Shown: piece by piece, positions 1 through 8,418 of the stretch
Layout: the number at the start of each line of letters is the position of its first letter
Position numbering within the stretch: position 1 is the stretch's first letter
NCBI GenBank assembly: GCA_965216105.1
Contig: OZ244147.1
Span: 2,914,001-2,978,000, forward strand
Length of the DNA: 64,000 nt
Direction: 5' to 3'
Source: JAALLB01 sp017643495
Lineage (GTDB): Bacteria > Pseudomonadota > Alphaproteobacteria > Rhizobiales > Rhizobiaceae
Notes under the pieces: generated by a model
Told to the model about the DNA's origin: nothing
What the model saw: the letters and a program-made list of their open reading frames with translations, nothing else
The model's database searches: none
Program-made: the position numbers and the translations under genes

Positions 1-1066
1 TTGAGGGGCGATGGCCCATCCAGACACGAACATCATCATATTCCAGATCCGGGAAAAGTGAGGCAGTACGGCGTTTCAGATATTCTACCGGCTGCCGGGA
101 CGGGCCGGCGGCCAGACCACCAAACTCGGCCACTCCCGCGCAGCGCAACCGACCTTCCATCGAATTCACTGCAAACTTCGCCTCGGTAACCATGAACGGC
201 ACACGGAAGTGAAGGTTTGGATTCACATATTCAACATGGTATCCGCGTTCACTCTCCATCGGCACCTTGAGCCCCAGCTTGCGGACCATGTCACCGGACC
301 ATGCGCCGGATGCAACCACTATGCGTGAAGCCTGCATCTCGCCTGCCGATGTTCGGATGCCTACGGCGCGTCCGTTTTCCGTGATGATTTCCTCAACAGC
401 AGCAATCTCCAGCCTGCCGCCCTGATCAATAAAATGCTGGCCAAGCGCATGGGTGTATTCTCCCGGGTCCGTTATCTGCCCGCTTTCCGGACAAAGCACA
501 CCATACCCAAACCGGTTGGTGAGGGCCGGGTCGTATTCGGCCAGTCCCGCTGCATCAAGTTCGGTATACCCGTAACCCAGTTCCGTGCGCGTTTCCCAGC
601 CGGCGGCATCTTTCTCGAATGCCTGTCGGGACGGATAGACATGAAGATAATCGGAATGCTTCATGTAACGCTCTGCCGGCGTTCCCTTGGCAAGGGCGTA
701 ATGCTGTTCGGCACTGTCATGCATCAGGTTTGCTAGCCCTTCCGCAATCCTTTTGACATCCTTGCGGTTGGCGTGACCCAGATAGCGCAGCAGAAAGGGC
801 AGCAATTTCGGCAGGTATGTCCAGCGCAGGAATAACGGCGTATCCCTGCCAAACAGCATTGAGGGAATTTTTGGCAACAATTGGGGAGTTGTGACCGGAA
901 TCACACTGCTTGCAGCAAGGATACCTGCATTGCCGTAAGATGTACCGGCAGCAAAGCCTTCACGGTCAACGATCGTTACGGCAAAACCCTTGCGTTGCAA
1001 CCAAATGGCCGTTGAAACACCGACAATTCCCCCGCCGATTACCAATATGTCGTCCGATGCCGTCAC
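1..1066 (-). CDS. FAD-dependent D-amino-acid oxidase/dehydrogenase-like protein (3' end outside window)
   Basis: The reverse strand encodes about 355 residues open to the window edge. It begins with a GTG at 1066 preceded by an AGGAG ribosome site; there is no suitable ATG. The N-terminus reads ILVIGGGIVGVSTAIWLQ, the dinucleotide-binding GxGxxG fold of the DAO family, followed by the GTSYGNAG segment usual in DadA-like dehydrogenases. Later segments (SGQITDPGEYTHAL, ASGAWSGD) also fit DAO. The probable role is flavin-linked oxidation of a D-amino acid or N-substituted glycine to an oxo-acid; the exact substrate cannot be read. A terminator separates it from glnA, so it probably has its own promoter. 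The C-terminus is missing. Confidence 0.85.
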   Translation of the reverse strand, partial: MTASDDILVIGGGIVGVSTAIWLQRKGFAVTIVDREGFAAGTSYGNAGILAASSVIPVTTPQLLPKIPSMLFGRDTPLFLRWTYLPKLLPFLLRYLGHANRKDVKRIAEGLANLMHDSAEQHYALAKGTPAERYMKHSDYLHVYPSRQAFEKDAAGWETRTELGYGYTELDAAGLAEYDPALTNRFGYGVLCPESGQITDPGEYTHALGQHFIDQGGRLEIAAVEEIITENGRAVGIRTSAGEMQASRIVVASGAWSGDMVRKLGLKVPMESERGYHVEYVNPNLHFRVPFMVTEAKFAVNSMEGRLRCAGVAEFGGLAAGPSRQPVEYLKRRTASLFPDLEYDDVRVWMGHRPS

Positions 1067-1130
1067 GCCGATCTCCTGTTATGTGCCTGAAACCGGAAGC
1101 ACAATGTCACCAGAGCGGAATACGGGCAAC

Positions 1131-1159
1131 AAAAAACCCCGGCACAAGGACCGGGGTTT
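1131..1159 (-). terminator. Rho-independent terminator of glnA
   Basis: A perfect 9-bp stem (AAACCCCGG / CCGGGGTTT, 8-nt loop) is followed on the minus strand by a T tract. It starts about 20 bp beyond the glnA stop. The plus strand also has a T-rich tail, so it could act in both directions. Confidence 0.85.
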
Positions 1160-1180
1160 CTTTTTCTTTATCCTGACGGA

Positions 1181-2590
1181 TCAGGCAGAATAGTACATGT
1201 CAAACTCGACCGGATGCGGTGTCATTTCGTAACGCAACACCTCTTCCATTTTCAGTTCGACATAGGCATCGATCTGGTCCTTGTCGAACACATCGCCTTC
1301 AAGCAAGAACTTGTGGTCTTTTGCAAGGCTTTCAACCGCTTCACGCAGGGAGCCACAGACCGTCGGGATGCGCTTCAACTGGCTTGGCGGCAGGTCGTAA
1401 AGGTCCTTGTCCATGGCATCGCCCGGGTGGATTTTGTTGTTGATACCGTCAAGGCCGGCCATCAGCATTGCAGCAAAGGCAAGATACGGGTTGGCCATCG
1501 GGTCCGGGAAACGCACTTCAACACGCTTGGATTTCGGTGAAGAACCGAAAGGAATGCGGCAGGAAGCCGAACGGTTGCGAGCCGAATATGCAAGCAGAAC
1601 CGGAGCCTCATAGCCCGGCACAAGGCGCTTGTATGAGTTGGTGGACGGGTTTGTGAAAGCGTTCAATGCTTTCGCGTGTTTGATGATACCGCCAATATAG
1701 TGCAGGCAGGTTTCAGAAAGGCCTGCATATTCATTGCCCGCAAAGGTCGGCTTTCCGTCTTTCCAGATTGACATGTGCACATGCATGCCGGTGCCATTAT
1801 CACCAAAGACCGGCTTTGGCATGAAGGTGGCTGTCTTGCCATAGGCATGGGCAACCTGATGCACGGCATATTTGTAGATTTGCATCTTGTCGGCATTGAC
1901 TGAAAGCGTATCGAACATGATGCCAAGTTCGTGCTGGGCAGCTGCCACTTCGTGGTGATGCTTTTCAACCGTTACGCCCATTTCCTTGATGACGGAAAGC
2001 ATTTCGCCACGGTAGTCTTGGCCTGAATCAACCGGAGGAACCGGGAAGTAACCACCCTTTGTACGGGGGCGGTGACCCATGTTGCCTGCCTCGTATTCTG
2101 AATCCATGTTGGAAGGAAGTTCCGAAGAATCCAGCTTGAAACCTGTGTTGTACGGATCAGCAGAAAAACGAACATCGTCGAAGACGAAGAATTCTGCTTC
2201 CGGGCCTACAAACACCTGGTCGCCAAGACCGGTGGACTTGAGATAGGCTTCCGCTTTCTTGGCCGTGCCGCGCGGGTCGCGGTTATAGGCTTCGCCGGTA
2301 ACCGGGTCCACGACGTCACAGAAGATTGCCATGGTTGACTGGGCAAAAAACGGGTCCATGTGGGCAGATTCCGGGTCAAGCATGAGGTTCATGTCTGACT
2401 CGTTGATAGCCTTCCAGCCCGCGATGGATGAACCGTCGAACATGATGCCGTCTGCAAACATGTCTTCGTCGACAAGGTCTGCATCCATGGTAACGTGCTG
2501 CATCTTGCCGCGTGGGTCGGTGAAACGAACATCAAGATACTTGATGTCCTCTTCCTTGATTTTCTTGATGATGTCCTGAGCTGAACTCAT
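1181..2590 (-). CDS. glnA: Glutamine synthetase type I
   Basis: 469 residues, the usual length of bacterial GSI. It condenses glutamate and ammonia to glutamine with ATP in the cytoplasm as a dodecamer. GSI landmarks are present: FDGSSIAGW near the N-terminus, the NRSASCRIP active-site segment, and the adenylylation region KDLYDLPP with the target tyrosine at residue 398, so control by GlnE is expected. The start was placed at the ATG at 2590 (MSSAQDII) with an AAAGG ribosome site, rather than 24 bases upstream. It lies 68 bp downstream of glnB, the conserved glnB-glnA order of alphaproteobacteria, and ends at a strong terminator. Confidence 0.97.
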   Translation of the reverse strand: MSSAQDIIKKIKEEDIKYLDVRFTDPRGKMQHVTMDADLVDEDMFADGIMFDGSSIAGWKAINESDMNLMLDPESAHMDPFFAQSTMAIFCDVVDPVTGEAYNRDPRGTAKKAEAYLKSTGLGDQVFVGPEAEFFVFDDVRFSADPYNTGFKLDSSELPSNMDSEYEAGNMGHRPRTKGGYFPVPPVDSGQDYRGEMLSVIKEMGVTVEKHHHEVAAAQHELGIMFDTLSVNADKMQIYKYAVHQVAHAYGKTATFMPKPVFGDNGTGMHVHMSIWKDGKPTFAGNEYAGLSETCLHYIGGIIKHAKALNAFTNPSTNSYKRLVPGYEAPVLLAYSARNRSASCRIPFGSSPKSKRVEVRFPDPMANPYLAFAAMLMAGLDGINNKIHPGDAMDKDLYDLPPSQLKRIPTVCGSLREAVESLAKDHKFLLEGDVFDKDQIDAYVELKMEEVLRYEMTPHPVEFDMYYSA

Positions 2591-2658
2591 GCCATTAGCC
2601 TTTCTAATACACACTCTGGAGGTTGGTTGCGACCTGGCGGCTGCCAGTCACAATATTG

Positions 2659-2997
2659 CTAGATCGCATCAGCGCCGGTTTCACCGGTACGAATGCGTAT
2701 GACTTCTTCCACGTTGGAAACGAAAATCTTGCCGTCCCCGATACGACCGGTCTGGGCAGCATTGCGGATTGCCTCGACTGCTGCTTCCACCATGTCGTCA
2801 TTGGTAACGATCTCAAGTTTCACCTTGGGAAGGAAATCGACAACATACTCAGCCCCGCGGTAAAGTTCCGTGTGACCTTTCTGGCGTCCAAAACCCTTGG
2901 CTTCGGTAACCGTAATGCCCTGCAGACCGACTTCCTGCAGCGCTTCCTTTACCTCGTCCAGCTTGAACGGTTTGATGATTGCTTCTATTTTCTTCAT
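2659..2997 (-). CDS. glnB: Nitrogen regulatory protein PII
   Basis: 112 residues, full PII length. It is a cytoplasmic trimeric signal protein that senses 2-oxoglutarate, ATP/ADP and (through uridylylation by GlnD) glutamine, and passes the signal to GlnE and NtrB. The sequence starts MKKIEAIIKPFKLDEVK, carries the T-loop with the uridylylation tyrosine Y51 in LYRGAEYVVDF, and ends with the C-terminal signature GDGKIFV. The glnA neighbour supports GlnB rather than GlnK, which usually sits next to amtB. The gene is probably cotranscribed with glnA. Confidence 0.96.
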   Translation of the reverse strand: MKKIEAIIKPFKLDEVKEALQEVGLQGITVTEAKGFGRQKGHTELYRGAEYVVDFLPKVKLEIVTNDDMVEAAVEAIRNAAQTGRIGDGKIFVSNVEEVIRIRTGETGADAI

Positions 2998-3306
2998 ATT
3001 GAACCCTGACGGAAATTTCGGCTCCCTTTTTGTACCGAGGAGCTAACGGCAACAAGAATTCTCGGCGGAATCCTCCGGAAAAGAATCGCCTTTTCAGCTT
3101 GTTTGACCCGATTATTTCATAATTTGCCTATTTTTTAGGCATTATGCACTTTTCTCGTGCAATTCTTTTCAATATCCGCCCTTCGGGACATTCCGGAAAA
3201 GCGCAGAAAATTTGGATGCAGAGGCGAAATTTTGCTTGGATTTGAGAAGAAACCGCCCTATAAGCCCACTCACGGTTCGGAAACGATGCGTTCCGGAACG
3301 ATTTCA
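2998..3306. other. Intergenic region between glnB and tRNA-Leu
   Basis: No gene is evident in these 309 bases. They should contain the promoter of glnB-glnA (minus strand) and of the tRNA. A perfect inverted repeat TGCCTA-N5-TAGGCA lies at 3125-3141 in an AT-rich stretch and may be an operator. I could not identify a convincing sigma-54 or sigma-70 site by eye. Confidence 0.5.
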
Positions 3307-3391
<85 letters not shown>

Positions 3392-3495
3392 CTTAGCATC
3401 GATTTTTCTTGCCCCTCCCGTCTCCATTCTGGCCGAAGGGCAAGGGCTGCATGAGCAAACTAAACATCAATTTGTTCAAATGAATAAAGCTTACG

Positions 3496-4686
3496 CTACG
3501 CCTCGGGAAATAAACCCGGCATCCATCGTTCAGCGTATTTCGCAGGAAATGCAAGATGAAGTGGAGCACGCGTGCTTTCTGATGTAATTGCACCAGCTTT
3601 TAACAAGGCTGATGTTACTCTTCTTGCCGCTCTTTCACTCATTCCGAGCATAGTATCCACTTCACCACGCTGTAAGCTTCCTTGGAACAATGTGGCTTTG
3701 AGAGCAATGTCAGACTTTGGCGGTAAATTTCCCGCACGGATTTCTTCTTCCGCCCATATCATGATTCTGTCGCGCAAACGGTCTGGTTGCATGAGCGCAC
3801 TCATAAACTCGACTTGATCAATGCTGGTTTTCAGAAAAAATTCTGCGAAGGAAGCAAGTGCTGCTTCACTCAAGTTACCTCTTCCATCTAAATCGCCGCG
3901 TCGCGGTTCATCACAAGCCTGAAGGTGAGCTTTATAATCTTGTTCCTGCCGTGCAAGGCCACGTGCAACAGACCACAGGCCGCGCGTATCTAGTGAATTG
4001 CGCAGCATGGAATAGGACATAAGTCTTGCGACACGACCATTGCCGTCAATAAACGGGTGAACCCAAAGTAACCGATGGTGCGCACAAGCGCAGGCAAGAA
4101 TAGCCTCAATTCTCCCAGTTTGATTGTAGGCTTGATGCAATCTATCCAAAAATCGTGGCACAGCACCCGGGCTTGGGGGGACATGCCGTCCAACTTGAAC
4201 ATACTTCTCACGCAATGCACCTGGCACTACTGGTATCTTTTTTCTTGTTAATGGGTCTTCAACGAATAATAAGTCTTTAGGCAGCAACTCACAGAACCGG
4301 CGATGCATTTCAATAATAGAGGCCGGACTCGTAGGTGGTTCTATCATCCCGTCATTATCAATCCATTGCTGAACTTCGATATGCGCCTTGGCTTCCAGTT
4401 GAAGATCACGCTTTTTGGGATCATCGCTATAATCACCCTGTAATGCGCGCTCAATATCGATTGGGTGCGTGTTGTGCCCTTCGATTAGATTCGAATAGTA
4501 ACAGTTCATTGCGCGCACAAGATCAGCTAGTGCCGTAGCGATAGATGGAGGAAGGCCGCTACGGAGCGCAGCAGATTTTTCAGCCAGTTCAAGAGCGAGG
4601 TCGCTTAGTTTTCCACGTTCTTTCGATCCTGCTGATATCATCAATGGTTCGAAACGTTGTGTGTTTTCGCCTTCATCAATGGCCAT
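3496..4686 (-). CDS. fic: Fic family protein (probable AMP-transferase with N-terminal inhibitory motif)
   Basis: 396 residues. The Fic core motif HPFIDGNGR is at residues 210-218, with the catalytic histidine at 210. The segment SNLIEG at 65-70 matches the inhibitory (S/T)xxxE(G/N) motif, here on the N-terminal side (class II Fic), so the enzyme is expected to be self-inhibited through Glu69. The last 60 or so residues look like a winged helix (SERAARRVTSALLKAGAI), common in this COG3177-type architecture. Fic enzymes usually transfer AMP to a hydroxyl side chain of a target protein; the target here is unknown. Codon use looks AT-richer than the neighbours and the gene sits beside tRNA-Leu, which suggests acquisition. 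No antitoxin gene is visible. Confidence 0.9.
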   Translation of the reverse strand: MAIDEGENTQRFEPLMISAGSKERGKLSDLALELAEKSAALRSGLPPSIATALADLVRAMNCYYSNLIEGHNTHPIDIERALQGDYSDDPKKRDLQLEAKAHIEVQQWIDNDGMIEPPTSPASIIEMHRRFCELLPKDLLFVEDPLTRKKIPVVPGALREKYVQVGRHVPPSPGAVPRFLDRLHQAYNQTGRIEAILACACAHHRLLWVHPFIDGNGRVARLMSYSMLRNSLDTRGLWSVARGLARQEQDYKAHLQACDEPRRGDLDGRGNLSEAALASFAEFFLKTSIDQVEFMSALMQPDRLRDRIMIWAEEEIRAGNLPPKSDIALKATLFQGSLQRGEVDTMLGMSERAARRVTSALLKAGAITSESTRAPLHLAFPAKYAERWMPGLFPEA

Positions 4687-4783
4687 ATTTAGCCTTCTTT
4701 CTGGCCGCTTTTAATGCCATTACAAAAATTCATATTTACCCAATAACATCATTATTTTAATTTACTATAAAGAATTAAACACA

Positions 4784-4807
4784 CCGCTTTAATGGCCGCT
4801 TTAATGG
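4784..4807. repeat. Tandem 12-bp repeat upstream of fic
   Basis: Two exact copies of CCGCTTTAATGG stand head to tail. A third, imperfect copy (CCGCTTTTAATG) lies at 4705-4716, next to the fic start codon. The placement suggests an operator for autoregulation of fic, but the binder is unknown. Confidence 0.5.
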
Positions 4808-4828
4808 CCGGATAAATGACTATTATAA

Positions 4829-4855
4829 GGCTGACCGTTTCCGGCCAGCCTTTTT
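4829..4855 (+). terminator. Plus-strand terminator without an upstream gene
   Basis: The stem GGCTGACCG / CGGCCAGCC (one A-C mismatch, TTTC loop) is followed by TTTTT. It faces the plus strand, where no coding gene lies upstream, so it may end a short untranslated RNA or be left over from a lost gene. Confidence 0.6.
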
Positions 4856-4925
4856 GTTTATGGTGTTGGCGGACGTATTGCCAATTCGCTTTCAATGTTT
4901 TGTATGGAAGCAAGGGCTGCACGCT

Positions 4926-4935
4926 GCACCACTTA
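4926..4935 (+). repeat. Possible attachment-like repeat, right copy
   Basis: A second exact copy of GCACCACTTA, 1540 bp from the copy at the tRNA-Leu 3' end. The pair brackets the fic gene. Confidence 0.3.
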
Positions 4936-5105
4936 CAAGATTCCGGACATATTGTTCACCTGATGTGATGAGCCCATCGGCTTGTCTGGAATACTCACCA
5001 TTTCTGCAAGAGACAGATCGCCCTGACGTCTCGGCATTTTCCTGTCTCCCCGACTTTCCCCGTGTTAAAAGACAACCGGTTTCATTCGAGGCAGGGGGCG
5101 TTTTC

Positions 5106-5921
5106 ATGGTGTTCGAAAGCAAGACAGCGATCATTACCGGTGGAGCAAGCGGCATCGGCAAGGCGCTTGCAATGGCTTTGCTTGCCGAAGGCACCCAAGT
5201 CGTCCTCTGTGACATGAACCCCGATACGCTTTCAACAACTGCTGCCAAGCTGAACTGCCATCATGTGGTTTGCGATGTAACCGATGAAGATGCAATCAGG
5301 TCGCTGGTTGCCGAAACCTGTGAACGGTTTGGCGCAATTGACATTTTCTGCTCCAATGCAGGTCTGGCGCGCGGCGAGCCCGATCATGCCGCTTCTGCGG
5401 ATAACGCGATCTGGCAAGCCTGTTTTGATGTTCATGTAATGGCACAGGTTTACGCGGCCCGCGCCGTTCTGCCCGCAATGATCGAACGTGGCGAAGGCTA
5501 TCTCCTCAACATGGCTTCTGCGGCCGGCTTGCTCAGCCAGATCGGCGATGCAGCCTATTCAGCGACGAAGCATGCCAGCGTCGGCTTTTCGGAGTCCCTT
5601 GCAATCACCCATGCGGATGACGGCATCCGTGTATCGGTTGTCTGCCCCCAATATGTAGCCACGCCGTTGACGGGTTACCGGGATGGTGAAGAAGCTGGCA
5701 ATACACCTGGCACGATCAGTGCAGACCAGGCTGCAAAGACCATTGTGGAGGGCATGAAGCGTGGAGATTTCATGATCCTAACCCATCCCGAGGTTGAAGG
5801 ATATTTCCAGAACAAGGCTGGCGATTACAACCGCTGGATATCCGGGATGCGAAAGTTGAGAAAAAGCATTATCGAGAAAACCGGCAGCACCCGGCTGGAA
5901 GACATGCACAAGCATATGTGA
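5106..5921 (+). CDS. Short-chain dehydrogenase/reductase
   Basis: 271 residues from the ATG at 5106, chosen because the Rossmann fold starts at once (TAIITGGASGIGKAL) and an AGGGGG ribosome site precedes it. Classical SDR marks follow: CSNAGLARG (NAG motif), the catalytic serine in MASAAG, and YSATKH with the catalytic Tyr and Lys. The enzyme performs NAD(P)-linked oxidation or reduction of an alcohol or carbonyl; the substrate is not readable. The C-terminal extension (about residues 190-271) resembles SDRs annotated as oxidoreductases of unknown substrate. It appears to be a single-gene unit. Confidence 0.9.
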   Translation: MVFESKTAIITGGASGIGKALAMALLAEGTQVVLCDMNPDTLSTTAAKLNCHHVVCDVTDEDAIRSLVAETCERFGAIDIFCSNAGLARGEPDHAASADNAIWQACFDVHVMAQVYAARAVLPAMIERGEGYLLNMASAAGLLSQIGDAAYSATKHASVGFSESLAITHADDGIRVSVVCPQYVATPLTGYRDGEEAGNTPGTISADQAAKTIVEGMKRGDFMILTHPEVEGYFQNKAGDYNRWISGMRKLRKSIIEKTGSTRLEDMHKHM

Positions 5922-5931
5922 TCACTGTCCG

Positions 5932-6690
5932 TTACCGGACAAGATTGCGTTTTCCAGCTTCTGGCAAAGCGGAAATGTTGGAGGAAATCTCACGCAACAG
6001 CTTCTTGCGTATGGCCCGCTTGAAATCCCTGAATCCATCAGCAACCACAACAAAAGCACCCGGCCCGGAAATGACTTCCTCACGATAATAGCGATCGAGT
6101 TGAGGAAAATCCTGGTTCAATATGGGCAGGCCGTTCACCGTTACCCGTTCTGCCTCTGCCAGCAGTTTTGCGTCACGGATCATCAGCCCCTTCGAAAACC
6201 AGAACTCCGTTTCTATGCCGTCACCTGAAACATCAATGACCTTGCGAAGTCCCTCATGGTTATTTGAGCGCATGAGTTTCAAGGCCTCCTCGACCCCCGC
6301 GCCAATGCCCGTTCCGCCCCCGCCGCCTATGTCGATCCTCCGGTTTTCATCTACCCGGAAATTGCGGACAACCGAAGCAAAGCGGTTGGCACTTTCAGGA
6401 CTGTCGAGAAGATGCCAGCCCGTATTGAACTTGGGAAATGCCGCATCCGACCAAAGAAGAACCGATACGGCAATCCTTCCAACCGGGCCCGACGCTATGG
6501 CGGTCTGTACTGCCGGATCACGGAATGCGTCAGCTGTCCCGTCAAGCTGCAAGAGGTATTCCTGCGCACTGATGCTTCCGGACCCGTCCATGGCAATAAC
6601 CAGTTCCAGATCCACTTCCTCGGCACTTGCCGATGCTGCATGAAAAACAAAAGCAAACAGAAGGAGCAATCCGGAAACCTGTTTCACCAT
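5932..6690 (-). CDS. DUF1194 protein with a vWA-like fold, secreted
   Basis: 252 residues from the ATG at 6690, which has a strong AAGGAGG site. An N-terminal signal peptide (hydrophobic LLLLFAFVFHAASASA) is followed by a von Willebrand A-like domain. The metal-binding MIDAS motif is DGSGSIS near residue 35, and the later VIDVSGDG segment is a usual second element. DUF1194 proteins are periplasmic or exported and of unknown function, presumably metal-dependent protein binding. A glycine-rich run (IGGGGGTGIGAG) lies mid-domain. It converges with the SDR gene and follows the ligase gene on the same strand after a 114-bp gap, so cotranscription is possible. Confidence 0.85.
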   Translation of the reverse strand: MVKQVSGLLLLFAFVFHAASASAEEVDLELVIAMDGSGSISAQEYLLQLDGTADAFRDPAVQTAIASGPVGRIAVSVLLWSDAAFPKFNTGWHLLDSPESANRFASVVRNFRVDENRRIDIGGGGGTGIGAGVEEALKLMRSNNHEGLRKVIDVSGDGIETEFWFSKGLMIRDAKLLAEAERVTVNGLPILNQDFPQLDRYYREEVISGPGAFVVVADGFRDFKRAIRKKLLREISSNISALPEAGKRNLVR

Positions 6691-6804
6691 TGCAACCTCC
6701 TTCCTGCCACCAATTCGGCACATCATTCCTGCATGGCTGCATTGCCTGCCCTTGCGCAACCGCCTTCGCCCATTGTCGGGCACCCCTGTTTCAAGTCAAA
6801 TCAT

Positions 6805-8418
6805 CTATTCGTGGGGCCGGTTCTGCCCAACCATCTGCTCCAGATCCGAAAGCCTGTTTGCTTCAGAGGCAGGCTTGTCCCAACGAATGCGGTGGATGCG
6901 GGGAAAGCGCAATGCAAAGCCTGACTTGTGGCGTGAACTCCGGTGGGCGCTGTCAAAGGCGACCTCGAACACCAGTTCCTTTTTCACTTCCTGCACCGGC
7001 CCGAACCGTTGCTGTTTATGAGAACGAACCCAGTTGTCGAGTTGTTTCAGTTCTTCATCCGTAAATCCGAAATAAGCCTTGCCTATCGGCAACAGGTCCC
7101 CCGCCTCGTTCCACAGACCGAAGGTGTAATCCGAATAATAGGATGAGCGTTTTCCATGTCCACGCTGGGCATACATCAATACTGCATCCAGCAACATCGG
7201 GTCGCATTTCCATTTGTACCAGGCATGTTTCGGACGCCCGGACACGTAGCTGCTGGAGCGGTCCTTGATCATCAACCCTTCCAGCAATCCGCTTGAAGCG
7301 CTTGCTTCATCGCGAAAGGCTGCAAGGTCGCTGGCATTTTCGAATTTCAGCAATTGCGAAATGGAGAAACGGAAGGGATCAAGATCATCCATGAAAACTT
7401 CAAGCCGCCTGCGTCTTTCTGCAAGAGGTTCCGCGCGCAGGTTCTCCCCTTCGAGGTTCAGCACATCATAAGCGCGGAAATGGGCCGGCAAACGCTCCAT
7501 CAGGCCTGCGGAAGGCTTTTTCTTGTTTAGCCGCTGCTGCAGGTCATTGAATGTGCCGACTGCTCCGTCCGGCCCTTCCGGCAGAACCAGCAATTCACCA
7601 TCAAGTGTACCCACAAAATCAACTGCCCCCAAAAGGTCGGGAAAGCTGCGTGAAATATCATCACCCGTGCGGGAGAAAACCCTTGCTTCCGTTCCATTGG
7701 CAGCCAATTGTACGCGTATGCCGTCCCACTTCCATTCAACCTGATGGGTACCGGGTGAAATCCGTTCCAGGTCTTTTTCCTCGTCGAGAGGGTGCGCCAG
7801 CATGACCGGCAAATACGCGATCGCACTGGAAACGTCCGGCATGTCCGCTGTACCATCAATCCAGGCAAACAAGCCCTCATAGGGCGGCTCCAGCCCGTGC
7901 CAGAGTTCTTCAATCACCTCGAGGTCGACATTTTTCATTCTCGCAAGGGTTCGCTTCACGGAACGTGCCGACATTCCGACCCGCAACCCTCTTGTACCAA
8001 GTTTCAGCAAGGCCCAGCGCTGGGGAGGCGTCATGTTGTCGAGCATGGTGGTCAGATATTCACGAATGCCCTGTTTGCTGCGTGACTGAAACTCCCTGAT
8101 TACCTCCGAGAGGCTTGGCAAACGGTTCAGCCGCACAGCGTTTTCCGATACCGGCCAGGCAAGCGCTATGGTTTCTGACAGTTCGCCCACATAGTCATAG
8201 GACAGGGCAAAAAGTTCCGGGTCCATGCGTTCTGTTATCAGTGATTTCGACAGGTTTCGCTTAAACAGATCAAAATTCAGCGTTCCCGCAATTGCCGCCA
8301 GCGCCCAACCACGATCCGGGTCAGGCGTTGAACGGAAATAGTTTGCCAGGATTTCCTCCTTGGCCAGGTTCGAGTTTGTGAAGTAAAGATCATCCAACAT
8401 GGTGGCAAATGCTTCCAT
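6805..8418 (-). CDS. ATP-dependent DNA ligase (bacterial repair type)
   Basis: 537 residues. An N-terminal ligase domain (about 1-190) precedes the adenylation domain with motif I EWKWDGIR, the AMP-accepting lysine being residue 230. The C-terminal OB domain includes GHGKRSSYYSDYTFGLW. It joins nicked DNA using ATP and is a repair ligase distinct from the NAD-dependent replicative LigA. Its start codon overlaps the stop of the upstream exonuclease gene by one base (TGATG), so the two are translationally coupled. The family is usually linked to an exonuclease, a DEXH helicase and a phosphoesterase; only the exonuclease is present here. Confidence 0.93.
   Translation of the reverse strand: MEAFATMLDDLYFTNSNLAKEEILANYFRSTPDPDRGWALAAIAGTLNFDLFKRNLSKSLITERMDPELFALSYDYVGELSETIALAWPVSENAVRLNRLPSLSEVIREFQSRSKQGIREYLTTMLDNMTPPQRWALLKLGTRGLRVGMSARSVKRTLARMKNVDLEVIEELWHGLEPPYEGLFAWIDGTADMPDVSSAIAYLPVMLAHPLDEEKDLERISPGTHQVEWKWDGIRVQLAANGTEARVFSRTGDDISRSFPDLLGAVDFVGTLDGELLVLPEGPDGAVGTFNDLQQRLNKKKPSAGLMERLPAHFRAYDVLNLEGENLRAEPLAERRRRLEVFMDDLDPFRFSISQLLKFENASDLAAFRDEASASSGLLEGLMIKDRSSSYVSGRPKHAWYKWKCDPMLLDAVLMYAQRGHGKRSSYYSDYTFGLWNEAGDLLPIGKAYFGFTDEELKQLDNWVRSHKQQRFGPVQEVKKELVFEVAFDSAHRSSRHKSGFALRFPRIHRIRWDKPASEANRLSDLEQMVGQNRPHE

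Larger units (their letters stand above)
4687..5105. other. Intergenic region between fic and the SDR gene
   Basis: A 419-bp gap with an AT-rich left half that should hold the fic promoter, tandem 12-bp repeats, a plus-strand terminator hairpin and the right copy of the tRNA-derived 10-mer. The SDR reading frame stays open upstream to 4854, but that stretch does not resemble the family and is taken as non-coding. Confidence 0.5.

Noticed and set aside
3440..4921. 12-bp direct repeat GCAAGGGCTGCA on both sides of fic as an attachment site
   Set aside because: In this 1.5-kb comparison a chance 12-mer match is fairly likely and it is in a different order from the 10-mer, so it is mentioned only as side evidence.
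4854..5105. Upstream extension of the SDR open frame to 4854
   Set aside because: The added 84 residues do not resemble SDRs, overlap the terminator region, and lack the strong ribosome site present at 5106.
6122..6643. A 173-residue plus-strand frame opposite the DUF1194 gene
   Set aside because: The minus-strand gene has a signal peptide, MIDAS motif and ribosome site; the antisense frame has none of these.
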